Notes: generated from the sequence alone by a model not told the origin. A stretch of DNA of 64,000 nt from Cyclobacterium plantarum (GCF_011290685.1 NZ_JAANYN010000002.1:248001-312000), one strand, 5' to 3'. Positions 36,775-46,012 are shown, counted from the first letter of the stretch. A program made the numbers and translations.

Positions 36775-37844
36775 ACCAAATTGATGGTTAGATCCACCCT
36801 AAATTCATTTTCCTGATTTTCCTGATCGATCAAAAGCCGGTGTTTTTCTCCATATATCAATGCCAGCCTTCTTCTGGTGTTGCTTAAACCAATGCCACTG
36901 CTGAGCTTTTCCTTACTATTGGGATTGGAAGGAAATTTGGCATTATTGGTTTTCAAATGTAATATTTTCCCTTGCAGGGAAATGCTTATCTCTATTTTGC
37001 TTTCATTTTTGGCACTGATACCATGCTTGAAACAATTTTCCAGGAAAGGAAGCAATAGCATGGGGGCTATGGGCAGGTTTTCGGTGTTTTCCTGGATATT
37101 GATTTCCAAATTTACTTTATCTGATAACCTCAGTCGCATCAACTCAATATAATCCTTGATAAAATCCAGCTCCCTATTCAATAGGGTGAGGTCTTTGTCC
37201 GTTTCGTAAAGCACATACCGCATCATGCGGGAAAGTTTCAGCAATGCCTTCTGTGCCCGCTCCACATCGATATTGGTCAAGGCGTAGATATTGTTAAGGG
37301 TGTTGAAAAAGAAGTGGGGATTAATCTGTGCCTTGAGGTAGGACAACTCCGAAGAAATTTTTTCCTGCTCCATCTGCCTTCTCAGTTCCACATCCGCCTG
37401 CCACTTTTGTACCGCCACCACACTGGTGCTGATCCCAAAACCAAAAAGCAAAAGCAGGATGGTGAACAAATCAAAGTTGAAATTCCTGGGCCTGGGTTCA
37501 TAGGGAACATTTGGCCTGAAGGCATAATGCATCAACTCCTGAAGGTTGAGCAGGTTTTCAAATTGAATGATCAGAAATAACACCAATAAGGTGCTGGAGA
37601 TGGCTATCAGTATAAATTGCCAGTTTTTGCCTTTAAACAGCACCTTCGGAACAAACAGGTACATGTTAAGATAAAACAATAGGATCAGGAAAAACAATAC
37701 AAAGCCTTGTTTGAACCAATATTCAACGGGCAAGTCTACTTTCCAGGACAAGGGGCTGACTACAAAAATCACAATGGCTATGAAAATCCATACCAGTATA
37801 TGTATGAGAAAAGTAATTCTTTTTGGTTCGTTGGAATGTGTCAT
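36771..37844 (-). CDS. LytS-like (His_kinase family) sensor kinase
   Basis: A 357-residue membrane kinase. The N-terminal part has four hydrophobic segments. The kinase core is of the short type, with the acceptor His in YLKAQINPHFFFNTLNNIYAL represented by QINPHFFFNTLNN, then PIAPMLLLPFLENCFKHG and the G-box SSGIGLSNTRRRL. The ATG at 37844 is preferred over an in-frame start at 37883 because the extra residues do not look like part of the family. It is translationally coupled to the regulator by a four-base overlap. Confidence 0.92.
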   Translation of the reverse strand: MTHSNEPKRITFLIHILVWIFIAIVIFVVSPLSWKVDLPVEYWFKQGFVLFFLILLFYLNMYLFVPKVLFKGKNWQFILIAISSTLLVLFLIIQFENLLNLQELMHYAFRPNVPYEPRPRNFNFDLFTILLLLFGFGISTSVVAVQKWQADVELRRQMEQEKISSELSYLKAQINPHFFFNTLNNIYALTNIDVERAQKALLKLSRMMRYVLYETDKDLTLLNRELDFIKDYIELMRLRLSDKVNLEINIQENTENLPIAPMLLLPFLENCFKHGISAKNESKIEISISLQGKILHLKTNNAKFPSNPNSKEKLSSGIGLSNTRRRLALIYGEKHRLLIDQENQENEFRVDLTINLV

Positions 37845-37931
37845 AACTAGAATTTTGGACTTGAAAACCGACAAACACGCCACAAATCCACCATAAACAT
37901 AAAGTAAAGTAAATGAAACTTACTGAAAAAT

Positions 37932-37980
37932 CTACCAATTCCGGGATTTAAGCTACCGATACGATATTTTGATCTACCAA
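37932..37980 (+). promoter_or_regulatory. Three CTACCRA direct repeats with 21-bp period
   Basis: CTACCAA at 37932-37938, CTACCGA at 37953-37959 and CTACCAA at 37974-37980. The period is exactly 21 bases. LytTR regulators such as AgrA bind direct repeats with this period. The repeats lie between the divergent kinase and TonB-receptor genes, so both may be controlled here. Inferred. Confidence 0.6.
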
Positions 37981-38140
37981 AGAAAAATCAAAATTCTAAA
38001 AAGCATTGGTCCGGTGTTTTGCCGCATTTGTCGATAGATGTAAGGCAGCTATCTATTGTATTTTTTAATAAAGAAAGAAAGATTTTCCTTTGTTGCAGTT
38101 ATACTAACGAAGATCTATACATTTTAACATATCAATAATA

Positions 38141-40669
38141 ATGAAAAGGCTATTTGGATTGCTTCTTGCTACAACCCTTTATCTCACAGCAGGTTCCCTG
38201 CATCTCTTTGCCCAGGGAAATGCAGAGAAAAAGGAGTTTAAAATTTCCGGTAAAGTGGTTGATAAGGAAACAGGTGAACCTGTCCCCTATGCAACAGCCT
38301 TGTTAAAGAAAGCCGAAAGCGATGCTTCCCTGGCAGGAGGGGTAGCAGATGATAATGGCGAATTCTTTTTCAATGTAAAGGAAGCTGGCAAATACAAGGT
38401 AGAATTAAGCTATGTAGGTTATGATGCCCTGGTTCGGGAAGATATCGTCGTTGGCCCCAACACCCCTTCCATTTTCCTGGGTAATATCACCTTAGCTGAG
38501 TCCTCTGTGGCACTGGAAGAAGTAACCGTTCAGGGTCAGAGAAGCCTGATCACAGAAAAAGTGGACCGTACCATTTACAATGCCGAAAACGATAAAACCA
38601 CCATTGGTGGTGATGCAACAGACGTGCTTAGAAGAGTACCTATGCTTACTGTAGATCTGGATGGAAATGTTTCCATGAGAGGAAGCAGCAATATCCTGGT
38701 ATTGATTGACAACAAACAATCGGCCATAGTAGCCAATAACATTGCGGATGCCTTAAAGCAAATCCCGGCAGAGGAAATCCAATCCGTGGAAGTAATCACC
38801 TCTCCCTCAGCCAAATATGATGCTGAAGGAACAGGGGGTGTAATCAACATTGTTACCAAAAAGAATAAATTACAAGGTGCATCCCTGAATATCCGTACCA
38901 GTGCAGGCATTAGGGGTTCTAATGTTGGATTAAATGCGGCTTTGAAAAAAGGGAAAATGGGCTTTACCCTTGGTGGTTTCGGTAGGGCAGGTTACAATAT
39001 CCTGGGTAGCTTTGAAAACGAACAAACCCTTGTTTCACCGGATGGTCCAGCCACCAGAATCCTTCAGGCTGCAGACACCAGAAACAACATGATGTTTGGC
39101 CGGTATAATTTTGGTTGGGATTATGAAATCAATACCTACAACTTCATGACCACTTCTGTAAGTTTTGGTTTGAGGAACATGAAAATGAATCAGGATGACC
39201 TGACCACAGAAACCTATGTAGAAGATGCGTTAGTCAGTGAATTGCTTAGGGATGTGAATACAAAAAATCTTTCCAACAGCGTTGACGTCAGCTACAACTA
39301 CACCAAAACCTTTGAAAAGAAAGGCAAAGAGTTTAGCGCTTCGGGATTGTATAGCAGGAATAACATGACCAATGATTTTGTTAATAGCTTATACGACGAA
39401 TCATTTGAGCAGGTAGTCAGCAGGCTGAAAAATGACAACAACAACCTCAATGAGGAATTTACCATCCAACTGGATTATGTAACGCCGATGGGAGCTGATG
39501 ATGAGCAGATTCTGGAATATGGTGCCAAAAATATTCTGAGAAAAGCGGTAAGTGACTTTGCCTATTTCAGGGCAGAGGGACCGGATGGGGAGTTCGAAGA
39601 ACTGGATGACATCACCCTTTCCAATCAATTCAATTACGATCAAAACGTAACCGCCGGCTATCTCTCCTATACCCTTGGCTTTCTGGAGAATTACACCCTC
39701 AAAGCAGGTATGCGGTATGAATATACCAATATAGCCGCCGACTTCAAGACCTCAGACCTTCCGGCTGATATTCCTTCCTATGGTACTTTTGTTCCCAATA
39801 TGAATTTTGGCCGGAAACTTGCCAATGGCAATATGCTGAAAGCAGCGTACAACAGAAGGATACAGCGGCCTTCACTGAATTTCCTTAATCCCAACATTGA
39901 AGCTGCAAATCCTCAGCAAATCACCCAGGGAAATCCCCTGCTTGACCCTGAGTTGACTGACAATTATGAAGTATCTTACAGTACCTTTATCAAAGGCACA
40001 TCGCTGAACTTTACTTCTTACTTAAGGAACACCACAGGCTCAATCCAGCCGGTAAGAACCATTCAGGATGATGATGTGATCTTTACAACCTATGAAAATA
40101 TCGGCAATGAAAGGGCCTATGGCCTGAGTGTTTTCTCCAATATCAATATATCTGGAAAATTCTCTTTGAACGGTTCTATTGACAGCTATTTTGCCCAGTT
40201 GGACAATGGTTTGGACGATCCGTTATATGCAGCACAAAACGAGGGATTTGTCCTGAGTGGAAGGTTATTTGGTAACTACTCCCTACCCAATGACTGGCAG
40301 ATCCAAGCCTTTAGTTTCTACAGGGGTCGTAGGGTGCAACTTCAGGGTTCTTCCGGCGGATTTGGCATCTATAGTTTGAGCATCAACAAGCAATTTGCAG
40401 AACAAAGAGGCAGCATTGGCTTTGGTGCGGAGAACTTTTTCCACACAGAATTTAAAATCAGAAACGAGTTGATCACCCCTACCATCATGCAGCAAAGTGT
40501 TACCGGCATGCGTAACATGAACTTTAAAATCAATTTTTCCTACAGGATAGGCAAGTTGAGTGTTGATGGTGGACAAAGAAGGAAGAAAAGAGGCGTGACC
40601 AATGAAGACCTTAAAGAAGGTGATGGCGGAGGAGCTGGTGGAGCCATGATGAATGGTGGCCCCAATTAA
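38141..40669 (+). CDS. TonB-dependent receptor, outer-membrane beta-barrel (PF14905-like)
   Basis: An 842-residue outer-membrane receptor. A signal peptide ends at about residue 25 (LHLFAQG). A carboxypeptidase-regulatory-like domain (ISGKVVDKETGEPVPYATAL) covers about 32-115, followed by the plug (VDRTIYNAENDKTTIGGDATDVLRRVP is abbreviated here as GGDATDVLRRVP, and EGTGGVINIVTKKNK), then the barrel. The protein ends in a charged, Gly-rich tail (GDGGGAGGAMMNGGPN) after the last strand, which is odd. The substrate is unknown. It stands alone and is divergent from the LytTR pair, its likely regulator. Confidence 0.9.
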   Translation: MKRLFGLLLATTLYLTAGSLHLFAQGNAEKKEFKISGKVVDKETGEPVPYATALLKKAESDASLAGGVADDNGEFFFNVKEAGKYKVELSYVGYDALVREDIVVGPNTPSIFLGNITLAESSVALEEVTVQGQRSLITEKVDRTIYNAENDKTTIGGDATDVLRRVPMLTVDLDGNVSMRGSSNILVLIDNKQSAIVANNIADALKQIPAEEIQSVEVITSPSAKYDAEGTGGVINIVTKKNKLQGASLNIRTSAGIRGSNVGLNAALKKGKMGFTLGGFGRAGYNILGSFENEQTLVSPDGPATRILQAADTRNNMMFGRYNFGWDYEINTYNFMTTSVSFGLRNMKMNQDDLTTETYVEDALVSELLRDVNTKNLSNSVDVSYNYTKTFEKKGKEFSASGLYSRNNMTNDFVNSLYDESFEQVVSRLKNDNNNLNEEFTIQLDYVTPMGADDEQILEYGAKNILRKAVSDFAYFRAEGPDGEFEELDDITLSNQFNYDQNVTAGYLSYTLGFLENYTLKAGMRYEYTNIAADFKTSDLPADIPSYGTFVPNMNFGRKLANGNMLKAAYNRRIQRPSLNFLNPNIEAANPQQITQGNPLLDPELTDNYEVSYSTFIKGTSLNFTSYLRNTTGSIQPVRTIQDDDVIFTTYENIGNERAYGLSVFSNINISGKFSLNGSIDSYFAQLDNGLDDPLYAAQNEGFVLSGRLFGNYSLPNDWQIQAFSFYRGRRVQLQGSSGGFGIYSLSINKQFAEQRGSIGFGAENFFHTEFKIRNELITPTIMQQSVTGMRNMNFKINFSYRIGKLSVDGGQRRKKRGVTNEDLKEGDGGGAGGAMMNGGPN

Positions 40670-40710
40670 GCCCGACATTAAAGACTGTTAATTCTCTCGA
40701 TTAACTGTAG

Positions 40711-40751
40711 CCCGGTTGAATGTTTGTAAGGAACATCAACCGGGTTTTTTT
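40711..40751 (+). terminator. Intrinsic terminator after the TonB-dependent receptor
   Basis: CCCGGTTGA and TCAACCGGG form a perfect nine-base stem with a 16-base loop, followed by seven T. The T-run reaches the stop codon of the convergent GH130 gene. Confidence 0.9.
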
Positions 40752-41883
40752 ATTCCTCAAATACTGCGACCGCAATTTTTGAGTCAGCCGTACCATAATA
40801 CAAGAACCATTTGCCATTATAGGGCACCATCCCTTCTATGAAACAAACCAAATTGACCTGCCCTTCTATTTCGTAAGGCTTTTCTGGAGTCATAAAATAA
40901 TTTTCTGAACGATCTATTAACCTCGAGGGATCATCTGCAGAAAACAAGGCTTGCCCGGCAGAATAGGTTCCAGGATCCAGATCAGGGTCCAATTCCTGTC
41001 CCTCATCCAGGTTCATGCCATTATACAGCAGCACGATCCCTTGCTCGCGCAGGAGCGCATAAGGCCCTGACTCCACCAGTCGGCTGTCAAAATACCCGGG
41101 CCGGGGTTGCATCACTGATTTAAGCTCCCCGTTTTCCGTAAGGGGTTCCCAATGAATCAAATCGGCTGATTGGGCCAAAAATAAATCCGTATCACCAAAG
41201 TACATCCAGTATTTGCCCTTGATTTTTTTGGCAATGATTTTATCACCCTGCCTTTCGGCAACAATGGCTCCAGCTTTAGACCAGGTATCCTTAAAATCGC
41301 CCGTCAATACCCGTCCATACTTATCCCAATCTTGGAGATCCCTGGATATGGCCAACATGAGCCTTGCCACCTCCCCATCATAGCTGGTATAGGTCATGAT
41401 ATACCTGCCGTCCTCGCTTTCTACAATTCTGGGGTCCTCCACACCTCCATCCCATTCCAGGGCTTTCAGGCTATCATTTTCCGGATAAAAAACGGGCTCC
41501 GGCAATTTATCAAAATGAAGACCGTCCTCACTAAGGGCCAGGCCCAGCCTGGAAGTACCATTGTTACTGCCAATAACATCCTCGGCCCGGTAAAGCAGGT
41601 TGATTTTACCGTCTTTAACCAATGCCGCAGGGTTAAACACATCTTTTTCCTCCCATTTGACAGGTGCATCCAAAATAGGGCAGACAAAGGTCAAATCTCC
41701 CGGAAGCAACACAGGATTGACCTCATCCATTTTCACAAAAGGCACCATTTCCCAGGCTTCATGGGCTGAGGATTTTACTTCCTGGACACTTTCGTTAACT
41801 TTTCCCTGGCCACATGACCAGAAAAAGAGCAGCAACAGGCTTATTGCCCAGTTACCTTTTAAAATGATGGCTAGGTTTTTCAT
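40750..41883 (-). CDS. GH130-like glycosidase/phosphorylase (lipoprotein)
   Basis: A 377-residue lipoprotein (LLLLFFWSC, Cys24) with a five-bladed propeller of the GH130 type, a family that splits beta-mannosidic bonds by phosphorolysis or hydrolysis. Visible motifs are DVFNPAALVKDGKINLLYRAED, shortened here to FNPAALV and LLYRAED, then GGVEDPRIV and FYYGTADSKIAVA near the C-terminus. Export by a lipoprotein signal argues for a hydrolase, since phosphate-dependent enzymes are usually cytoplasmic; this is inference. There are no transporter or SusCD genes beside it. The substrate is not known. Confidence 0.82.
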   Translation of the reverse strand: MKNLAIILKGNWAISLLLLFFWSCGQGKVNESVQEVKSSAHEAWEMVPFVKMDEVNPVLLPGDLTFVCPILDAPVKWEEKDVFNPAALVKDGKINLLYRAEDVIGSNNGTSRLGLALSEDGLHFDKLPEPVFYPENDSLKALEWDGGVEDPRIVESEDGRYIMTYTSYDGEVARLMLAISRDLQDWDKYGRVLTGDFKDTWSKAGAIVAERQGDKIIAKKIKGKYWMYFGDTDLFLAQSADLIHWEPLTENGELKSVMQPRPGYFDSRLVESGPYALLREQGIVLLYNGMNLDEGQELDPDLDPGTYSAGQALFSADDPSRLIDRSENYFMTPEKPYEIEGQVNLVCFIEGMVPYNGKWFLYYGTADSKIAVAVFEE

Positions 41884-42031
41884 GTTATATCTGTTTATAA
41901 TTTGATTTTAAAAGGCCATAAATTGCCCCCGGATTGAAGGTTACCGACTCTCGGAGGAGTTCTCCTCCTGCCGGCCGGTGTTTGATAATCATCCCACTGT
42001 TAACTTTATGACCCTTTCTTCAGGGGCGATT

Positions 42032-43402
42032 TTATGGTTTGTTTAACACCTTGATTTCCACCCTCCTGTTTTTTGCCCTACCCCTGGCAGTTCGGTTGGA
42101 AGCGATAGGACGCGTTCCCCCCCAGCCGTTGACCCTGATCTGCTCCACATCAACTCCATTTTCCACCAAAATATCCCTGACCTTTTGGGCACGATCTAGG
42201 GAGAGCCGCTCATTTAATCTGGAACTACCATAATTATCGGTATGCCCATCTACTGAAATTACTGTTTTTGGATGATCCATGAGGTAAGCAGCCAGCTCCT
42301 CCAATTGAACCAATCCGCTACTGTCAGCCAAAACCACAGTACTTCTTTGAAATAAAAGCTTGTCCAATATCATGGAAGCCCCGGTTTCGAGCTCTTCGAA
42401 AGAGGTTTGCATTTCAGAAACAGGTCTCTCTGGAAAGCTTGCTTCATTATTGTCCATTTCTGCTGTATCATTGGGTTCCGGGTCTGCTTCTATTGGGGCA
42501 GAAACATCCGGCGTATCTTCAGCACCTGATATAAAACTACCCAATAACAGGATATTGCCATACCCATCACTGGTCTGTATATTGGTATAAAAAGCCCTGT
42601 CATTTGATTGATCCGGGTAATAGTACAGGTCAAAACCTTCCATGTCCGGAAGATTCACGGGGCTCGGGCTGCTCCATTGATTCCACTCCTCCCCCATTCT
42701 TTTACTAAAATAAACCTCCATGCCCTTAACCCCCTCAGAAGCATTGGTAGAAAAATATAAAGTACGGGTATCCGCAGAGAGGAAAGGACTCAACTCCTGA
42801 AGGGAGGAATTGATGTCCGAACCCAGATTAAGGGGCCTGGACCACCCGTTTTCCTTCCGGAAAGAAATATAAATATCCTCATTGCCATAAGTCCCGAATG
42901 AATCCATCGACATGACCATCATTTTCCCATCAGCATGGAGCCGGGCGCTGAATTGATCCCCATTGATTTTAAAACCAGGTATCTGCACGGCTTCTCCTCT
43001 TTCCCAGGCAGCTCCGGAACGGTAGTAGCTGTAAATAACCTGCTGGTTTTGGAAATTCTGATGGTAAACAAGCATGGTATCCGGATGAGCAAAACCAATC
43101 AACAGGTCATAATAAGGCGTGGATAGTTGGCCCAGGTGTTCAGGAGCTTCAAAGCCGTCCCTTTCCCCTGCTGAAAACCAAATATCCCCGGGGTCATTGT
43201 TCCCATTGTTATTTTGAGGGTGAAAGGCCATGGTAAAATAGAGCCTGCCCTCCGGGCCCAAAATGGGTTGATGTTCATCATAATTGAGGGAAAAAATCTG
43301 ATTGACCGGTTTTGCATCCTGAGCCAGCAAAGGAGAATGAAACCAATATGCGAGTACCAGGCAGACACATGTTTTGGTGATAATGGTTATTCTCCTTTCC
43401 AT
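42032..43402 (-). CDS. OmpA-family outer-membrane protein with WD40-like repeats
   Basis: A 456-residue exported protein. The signal peptide ends near LLAQDA. A propeller of PD40/WD40-like repeats follows (YFTMAFHPQNNN, FSARLHADGKMMVMSMDSFG shortened to GKMMVMSMDS, LSPFLSADTRTLYFS), then an acidic linker and the C-terminal OmpA domain with SVDGHTDNYGSSRLNERLS and NRRVEIKVL, which binds peptidoglycan. The ATG at 43402 begins the signal sequence; an in-frame extension to 43708 would run through the upstream gene and is rejected. It starts 10 bases after that gene. Confidence 0.9.
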   Translation of the reverse strand: MERRITIITKTCVCLVLAYWFHSPLLAQDAKPVNQIFSLNYDEHQPILGPEGRLYFTMAFHPQNNNGNNDPGDIWFSAGERDGFEAPEHLGQLSTPYYDLLIGFAHPDTMLVYHQNFQNQQVIYSYYRSGAAWERGEAVQIPGFKINGDQFSARLHADGKMMVMSMDSFGTYGNEDIYISFRKENGWSRPLNLGSDINSSLQELSPFLSADTRTLYFSTNASEGVKGMEVYFSKRMGEEWNQWSSPSPVNLPDMEGFDLYYYPDQSNDRAFYTNIQTSDGYGNILLLGSFISGAEDTPDVSAPIEADPEPNDTAEMDNNEASFPERPVSEMQTSFEELETGASMILDKLLFQRSTVVLADSSGLVQLEELAAYLMDHPKTVISVDGHTDNYGSSRLNERLSLDRAQKVRDILVENGVDVEQIRVNGWGGTRPIASNRTARGRAKNRRVEIKVLNKP

Positions 43403-43412
43403 AAACAGGCTT

Positions 43413-44384
43413 TTATTGGCCCAGAACAATGGCAAATACCAAAGGCGCCACAATTGTGGCATCAGATTCGATAATAAATTTTGGTGTTTCCAAACCCAAT
43501 TTCCCCCAGGTGATTTTTTCATTCGGCACTGCTCCGGAATAGGATCCATAGGAGGTGGTACTGTCTGAAATCTGACAAAAGTATCCCCACAAAGGTATGC
43601 CATCTCGCTGCAGGTCCTGGTGAAGCATGGGTACCACGCAAATCGGAAAATCACCGGCAATGCCGCCTCCGATCTGAAAAAAGCCAACCTTGCTTTCTTC
43701 TTTGGCATTTTCAGTATACCAATCGGCCAGATATATCATGTACTGTATGCCTCCTTTTACCGTATGCACATCACTGATATCCCCTGATATGCAATGGCCG
43801 GCATACATATTGCCCAGTGTAGAATCTTCCCATCCCGGGACAATGATGGGTATGTTCTTCTTTGCTGCTTCCATTAACCAGCTGTTTTTTGGATCTATTT
43901 GGTAATCCTTCTCCAATTTACCTGAGAGCAATATTTTGTAGAAAAACTCATGCGGAAAAAACTGTTCCCCAGCTTGATCGGCTTTTTGCCATTCCTGCAA
44001 AATGACATCCTCTATTCTCCTCATGGCCTCCATTTCCGGAATACAGGTATCCGTAACCCGATTCATGTGCCGGTTTAGCAAATCCTGTTCCTCAGCCGGG
44101 GATAACTCCCGGTAATGAGGGATTCTTTCATAAAAATCGTGGGCCACCAGATTAAATACATCCTCCTCCAGGTTGGCACCTGTACAGGTGATGATCTGGA
44201 CTTTATCCTGCCGTATCATTTCTGCAAGAGAAATACCCAATTCTGCTGTGGACATGGCTCCTGCAAGGGTCACCATCATTTTTCCATTATTGTCCAAATG
44301 GCTTTTATAGGCTTCAGCTGCATCTATCAAGGCAGCTGCGTTAAAATGTCTGTAATGGTGCTTTAGAAAGTTGGTGATTTCCAT
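43413..44384 (-). CDS. Deoxyhypusine-synthase-family protein
   Basis: A 323-residue cytoplasmic enzyme of the deoxyhypusine synthase fold. Family features include MVTLAGAMSTAELG (the NAD-binding start), ITCTGANLEEDVFN, GGGIAGDFPICVVPML and the active-site Lys in ITWGKLG. Bacteria have no eIF5A to modify; characterised bacterial relatives act on polyamines, for example moving an aminobutyl group of spermidine to another amine. The substrate here is therefore open. The OmpA-family gene follows 10 bases later, but a functional link is not evident. Confidence 0.88.
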   Translation of the reverse strand: MEITNFLKHHYRHFNAAALIDAAEAYKSHLDNNGKMMVTLAGAMSTAELGISLAEMIRQDKVQIITCTGANLEEDVFNLVAHDFYERIPHYRELSPAEEQDLLNRHMNRVTDTCIPEMEAMRRIEDVILQEWQKADQAGEQFFPHEFFYKILLSGKLEKDYQIDPKNSWLMEAAKKNIPIIVPGWEDSTLGNMYAGHCISGDISDVHTVKGGIQYMIYLADWYTENAKEESKVGFFQIGGGIAGDFPICVVPMLHQDLQRDGIPLWGYFCQISDSTTSYGSYSGAVPNEKITWGKLGLETPKFIIESDATIVAPLVFAIVLGQ

Positions 44385-44489
44385 TTTGATTGGTTAAATT
44401 TTAAATATTTACGGGTGTAGATAATTCTTGAGTACGTCTATAACAGACTCAATATAGCATACCAATTGCCCAATTTCAAACTAAAAAAC

Positions 44490-44514
44490 AAAAAAAGCCC
44501 GGTATTTCCGGGCC
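44490..44514 (-). terminator. Intrinsic terminator after the ompH-like gene
   Basis: GCCCGG and CCGGGC pair around TATTT (44497-44513). On the minus strand the stem is followed by a run of seven T. It lies about 30 bases after the stop codon. Confidence 0.85.
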
Positions 44515-44544
44515 TTGATTGCTGAATATGAGATCATAATCCCC

Positions 44545-45171
44545 TTACTCTTCCTCAGAAGGTTCCTCATTTTCTGAGGCAGGTGCGGCTTCTTCCTTAT
44601 TTTTATAATCATCGTTGATTCCTTTCACAACAGAATCCGTGATATCCAGTGTTTTATTGGCATACCATACGCCACCACCTCTGGTGTAGGAAAGGATCAT
44701 TTCCAGGTCATTCTCTGCGGCATAATCGTTGAGGTATTCCTGAATCATGTCATAAACATCATTGTACAATTTGGTTTCGTCCGCAGACAATTCCTGCATG
44801 ATATTTTCCCTGTAAGCCACCAGGTTCCTTTCTTTGGTCACCAGTTCCTCTTCCTTAGCCCTGGCCTGATTCATGGTCATGGTGGAAGCAGAATTTTGAA
44901 AATTCTGGACTTCTTGCTCAAATCCCCTGGCCCTGTTTGTAAGCTCTCCTTCGTACTTTTTGCCCTTTTCAGCGATTTCAGCAGATTTTTCCTTAAAATA
45001 TTCAAAATTATTGATGACACTGTCAGTAACGATATAAGCCACTTTCAGATCAGCAATATTCACCTCATCTGCAATATTGGTAACTTCTCCTTCCGGAGCA
45101 GGAGAGTTGCATGCCCCACTGAGCAATCCAAATACTGCCAATGCGCTGATAATTGTAGTTAAATTTTTCAC
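44545..45171 (-). CDS. OmpH/Skp-family periplasmic chaperone (lipoprotein form)
   Basis: A 208-residue exported protein. The signal ends in FGLLSGAC, so Cys21 is probably lipidated, which differs from soluble Skp. The OmpH domain (about 40-180) has the opening strand LKVAYIVTDSVIN, a long helical hairpin (EKGKKYEGELTNR, MTMNQARAKEEELV) and the closing strands LEMILSYTRGGGVWYAN. The tail is very acidic (ENEEPSEEE). Proteins of this family escort outer-membrane proteins through the periplasm. A clear promoter lies upstream at 45198-45228 and a terminator downstream, so it is a single-gene unit. Confidence 0.9.
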   Translation of the reverse strand: MKNLTTIISALAVFGLLSGACNSPAPEGEVTNIADEVNIADLKVAYIVTDSVINNFEYFKEKSAEIAEKGKKYEGELTNRARGFEQEVQNFQNSASTMTMNQARAKEEELVTKERNLVAYRENIMQELSADETKLYNDVYDMIQEYLNDYAAENDLEMILSYTRGGGVWYANKTLDITDSVVKGINDDYKNKEEAAPASENEEPSEEE

Positions 45172-45752
45172 TTCTTATTGTTTTAAAATTATTCGGGGCA
45201 AATATAAGCATTCTTATGCTTTTACAAATTTTACCGCGTCAATAAATCCCTTAAATCTTGGGTATCTTCAATTATGCATTGAAATGAAAGAATTTAAAGA
45301 TTTCAGTTTCCATAGTAATGGTAAGACCCTTCCCTGAACAAAAAGAGCGAAAGTAATTGGTGGTTACTACCACCATCAACCTTAGTACTGGAGAGAGCGA
45401 TTGCACTTCTTAAATCTACCCATAACCCCATAAGATTTGCCGGCATTACAAATGCCTGGTATTCGTGAATAAATGGATAAAAGGGATGTAGTTTTAGACT
45501 ACACCCAGAAAAGTTGGTTAGGGTTAAGGAGGCAACTTAATTGGCTGGGGGTTAAAGCAGGCTTTTTGGCAATTTGGTAAAATTTAATTGCCTTAAAATT
45601 GCCTTAAATATAAATTTTCCTCATCCCGATATCTGCGTTTTTAAAATGTCAGTTCTACCGATAACGTTTTTTTGCGAAACCCCATCGAATTAAGGTTACC
45701 AAAAAAACAGAATAAATTTCTTCTCTTACCTTTTATTTACCTGAAACCCTAT
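45172..45752. other. Non-coding gap upstream of the ompH-like gene
   Basis: About 580 bases. Apart from the promoter at 45198-45228, no gene-like frame was found. Two imperfect hairpins are visible: one around GCCGGCATT-ACA-AATGCC (about 45439-45457) and GGGATGTAGT-TTTAG-ACTACACCC (45483-45506, one bulged A). Neither has a T-run. They may be relics of repeats. Confidence 0.5.
45198..45228 (-). promoter_or_regulatory. Bacteroidota promoter with internal palindrome, ompH-like gene
   Basis: On the minus strand, TTTG (45228-45225) and TATATTTG (45206-45199) match the Bacteroidota -33 TTTG and -7 TAnnTTTG elements, with an 18-base spacer. The spacer holds a palindrome, AAGCAT-TCTT-ATGCTT (45206-45221), that would place a bound repressor across the promoter. 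The -7 element is 27-35 bases before the ATG. Confidence 0.55.
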
Positions 45753-45986
45753 TCATTCATCTCCTAGCTTCTGCGCTATTTTCATCCTGTAGATGACTGC
45801 CTTTCCAAATAATGAGATCCCTGCATTGAAAACAATAAGGGAACAAGTTCCCCAAATAAACCATTCCAGGAAAGGGGCATTGTCCCATTTTCTGAGCAGT
45901 GCCTCCCCAAAAAGGCTAAGACCTGATCCCAACAATAACAAACCACCCACCGCAAAAATCAACCATTTCTTTTTCAGATTATTCAT
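45753..45986 (-). CDS. Small two-helix membrane protein of unknown function
   Basis: A 77-residue protein starting MNNLKKKWLIFAVGG, with two hydrophobic segments (about 8-28 and 41-60) and a charged C-terminus. The ATG at 45986 is chosen; the in-frame extension to 46166 would overlap the upstream gene and does not look like coding sequence. It starts 26 bases after the stop of the histone-deacetylase-like gene and is probably co-transcribed with it. I do not recognise the family. Confidence 0.7.
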   Translation of the reverse strand: MNNLKKKWLIFAVGGLLLLGSGLSLFGEALLRKWDNAPFLEWFIWGTCSLIVFNAGISLFGKAVIYRMKIAQKLGDE

Positions 45987-46012
45987 TTCTCCACAAATTT
46001 TAATCAAGTGTT

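Noticed and set aside
42032-43708. A 558-residue version of the OmpA-family protein
   Set aside because: The extra N-terminal 102 residues overlap the deoxyhypusine-synthase-like gene; the signal peptide begins at the ATG at 43402.
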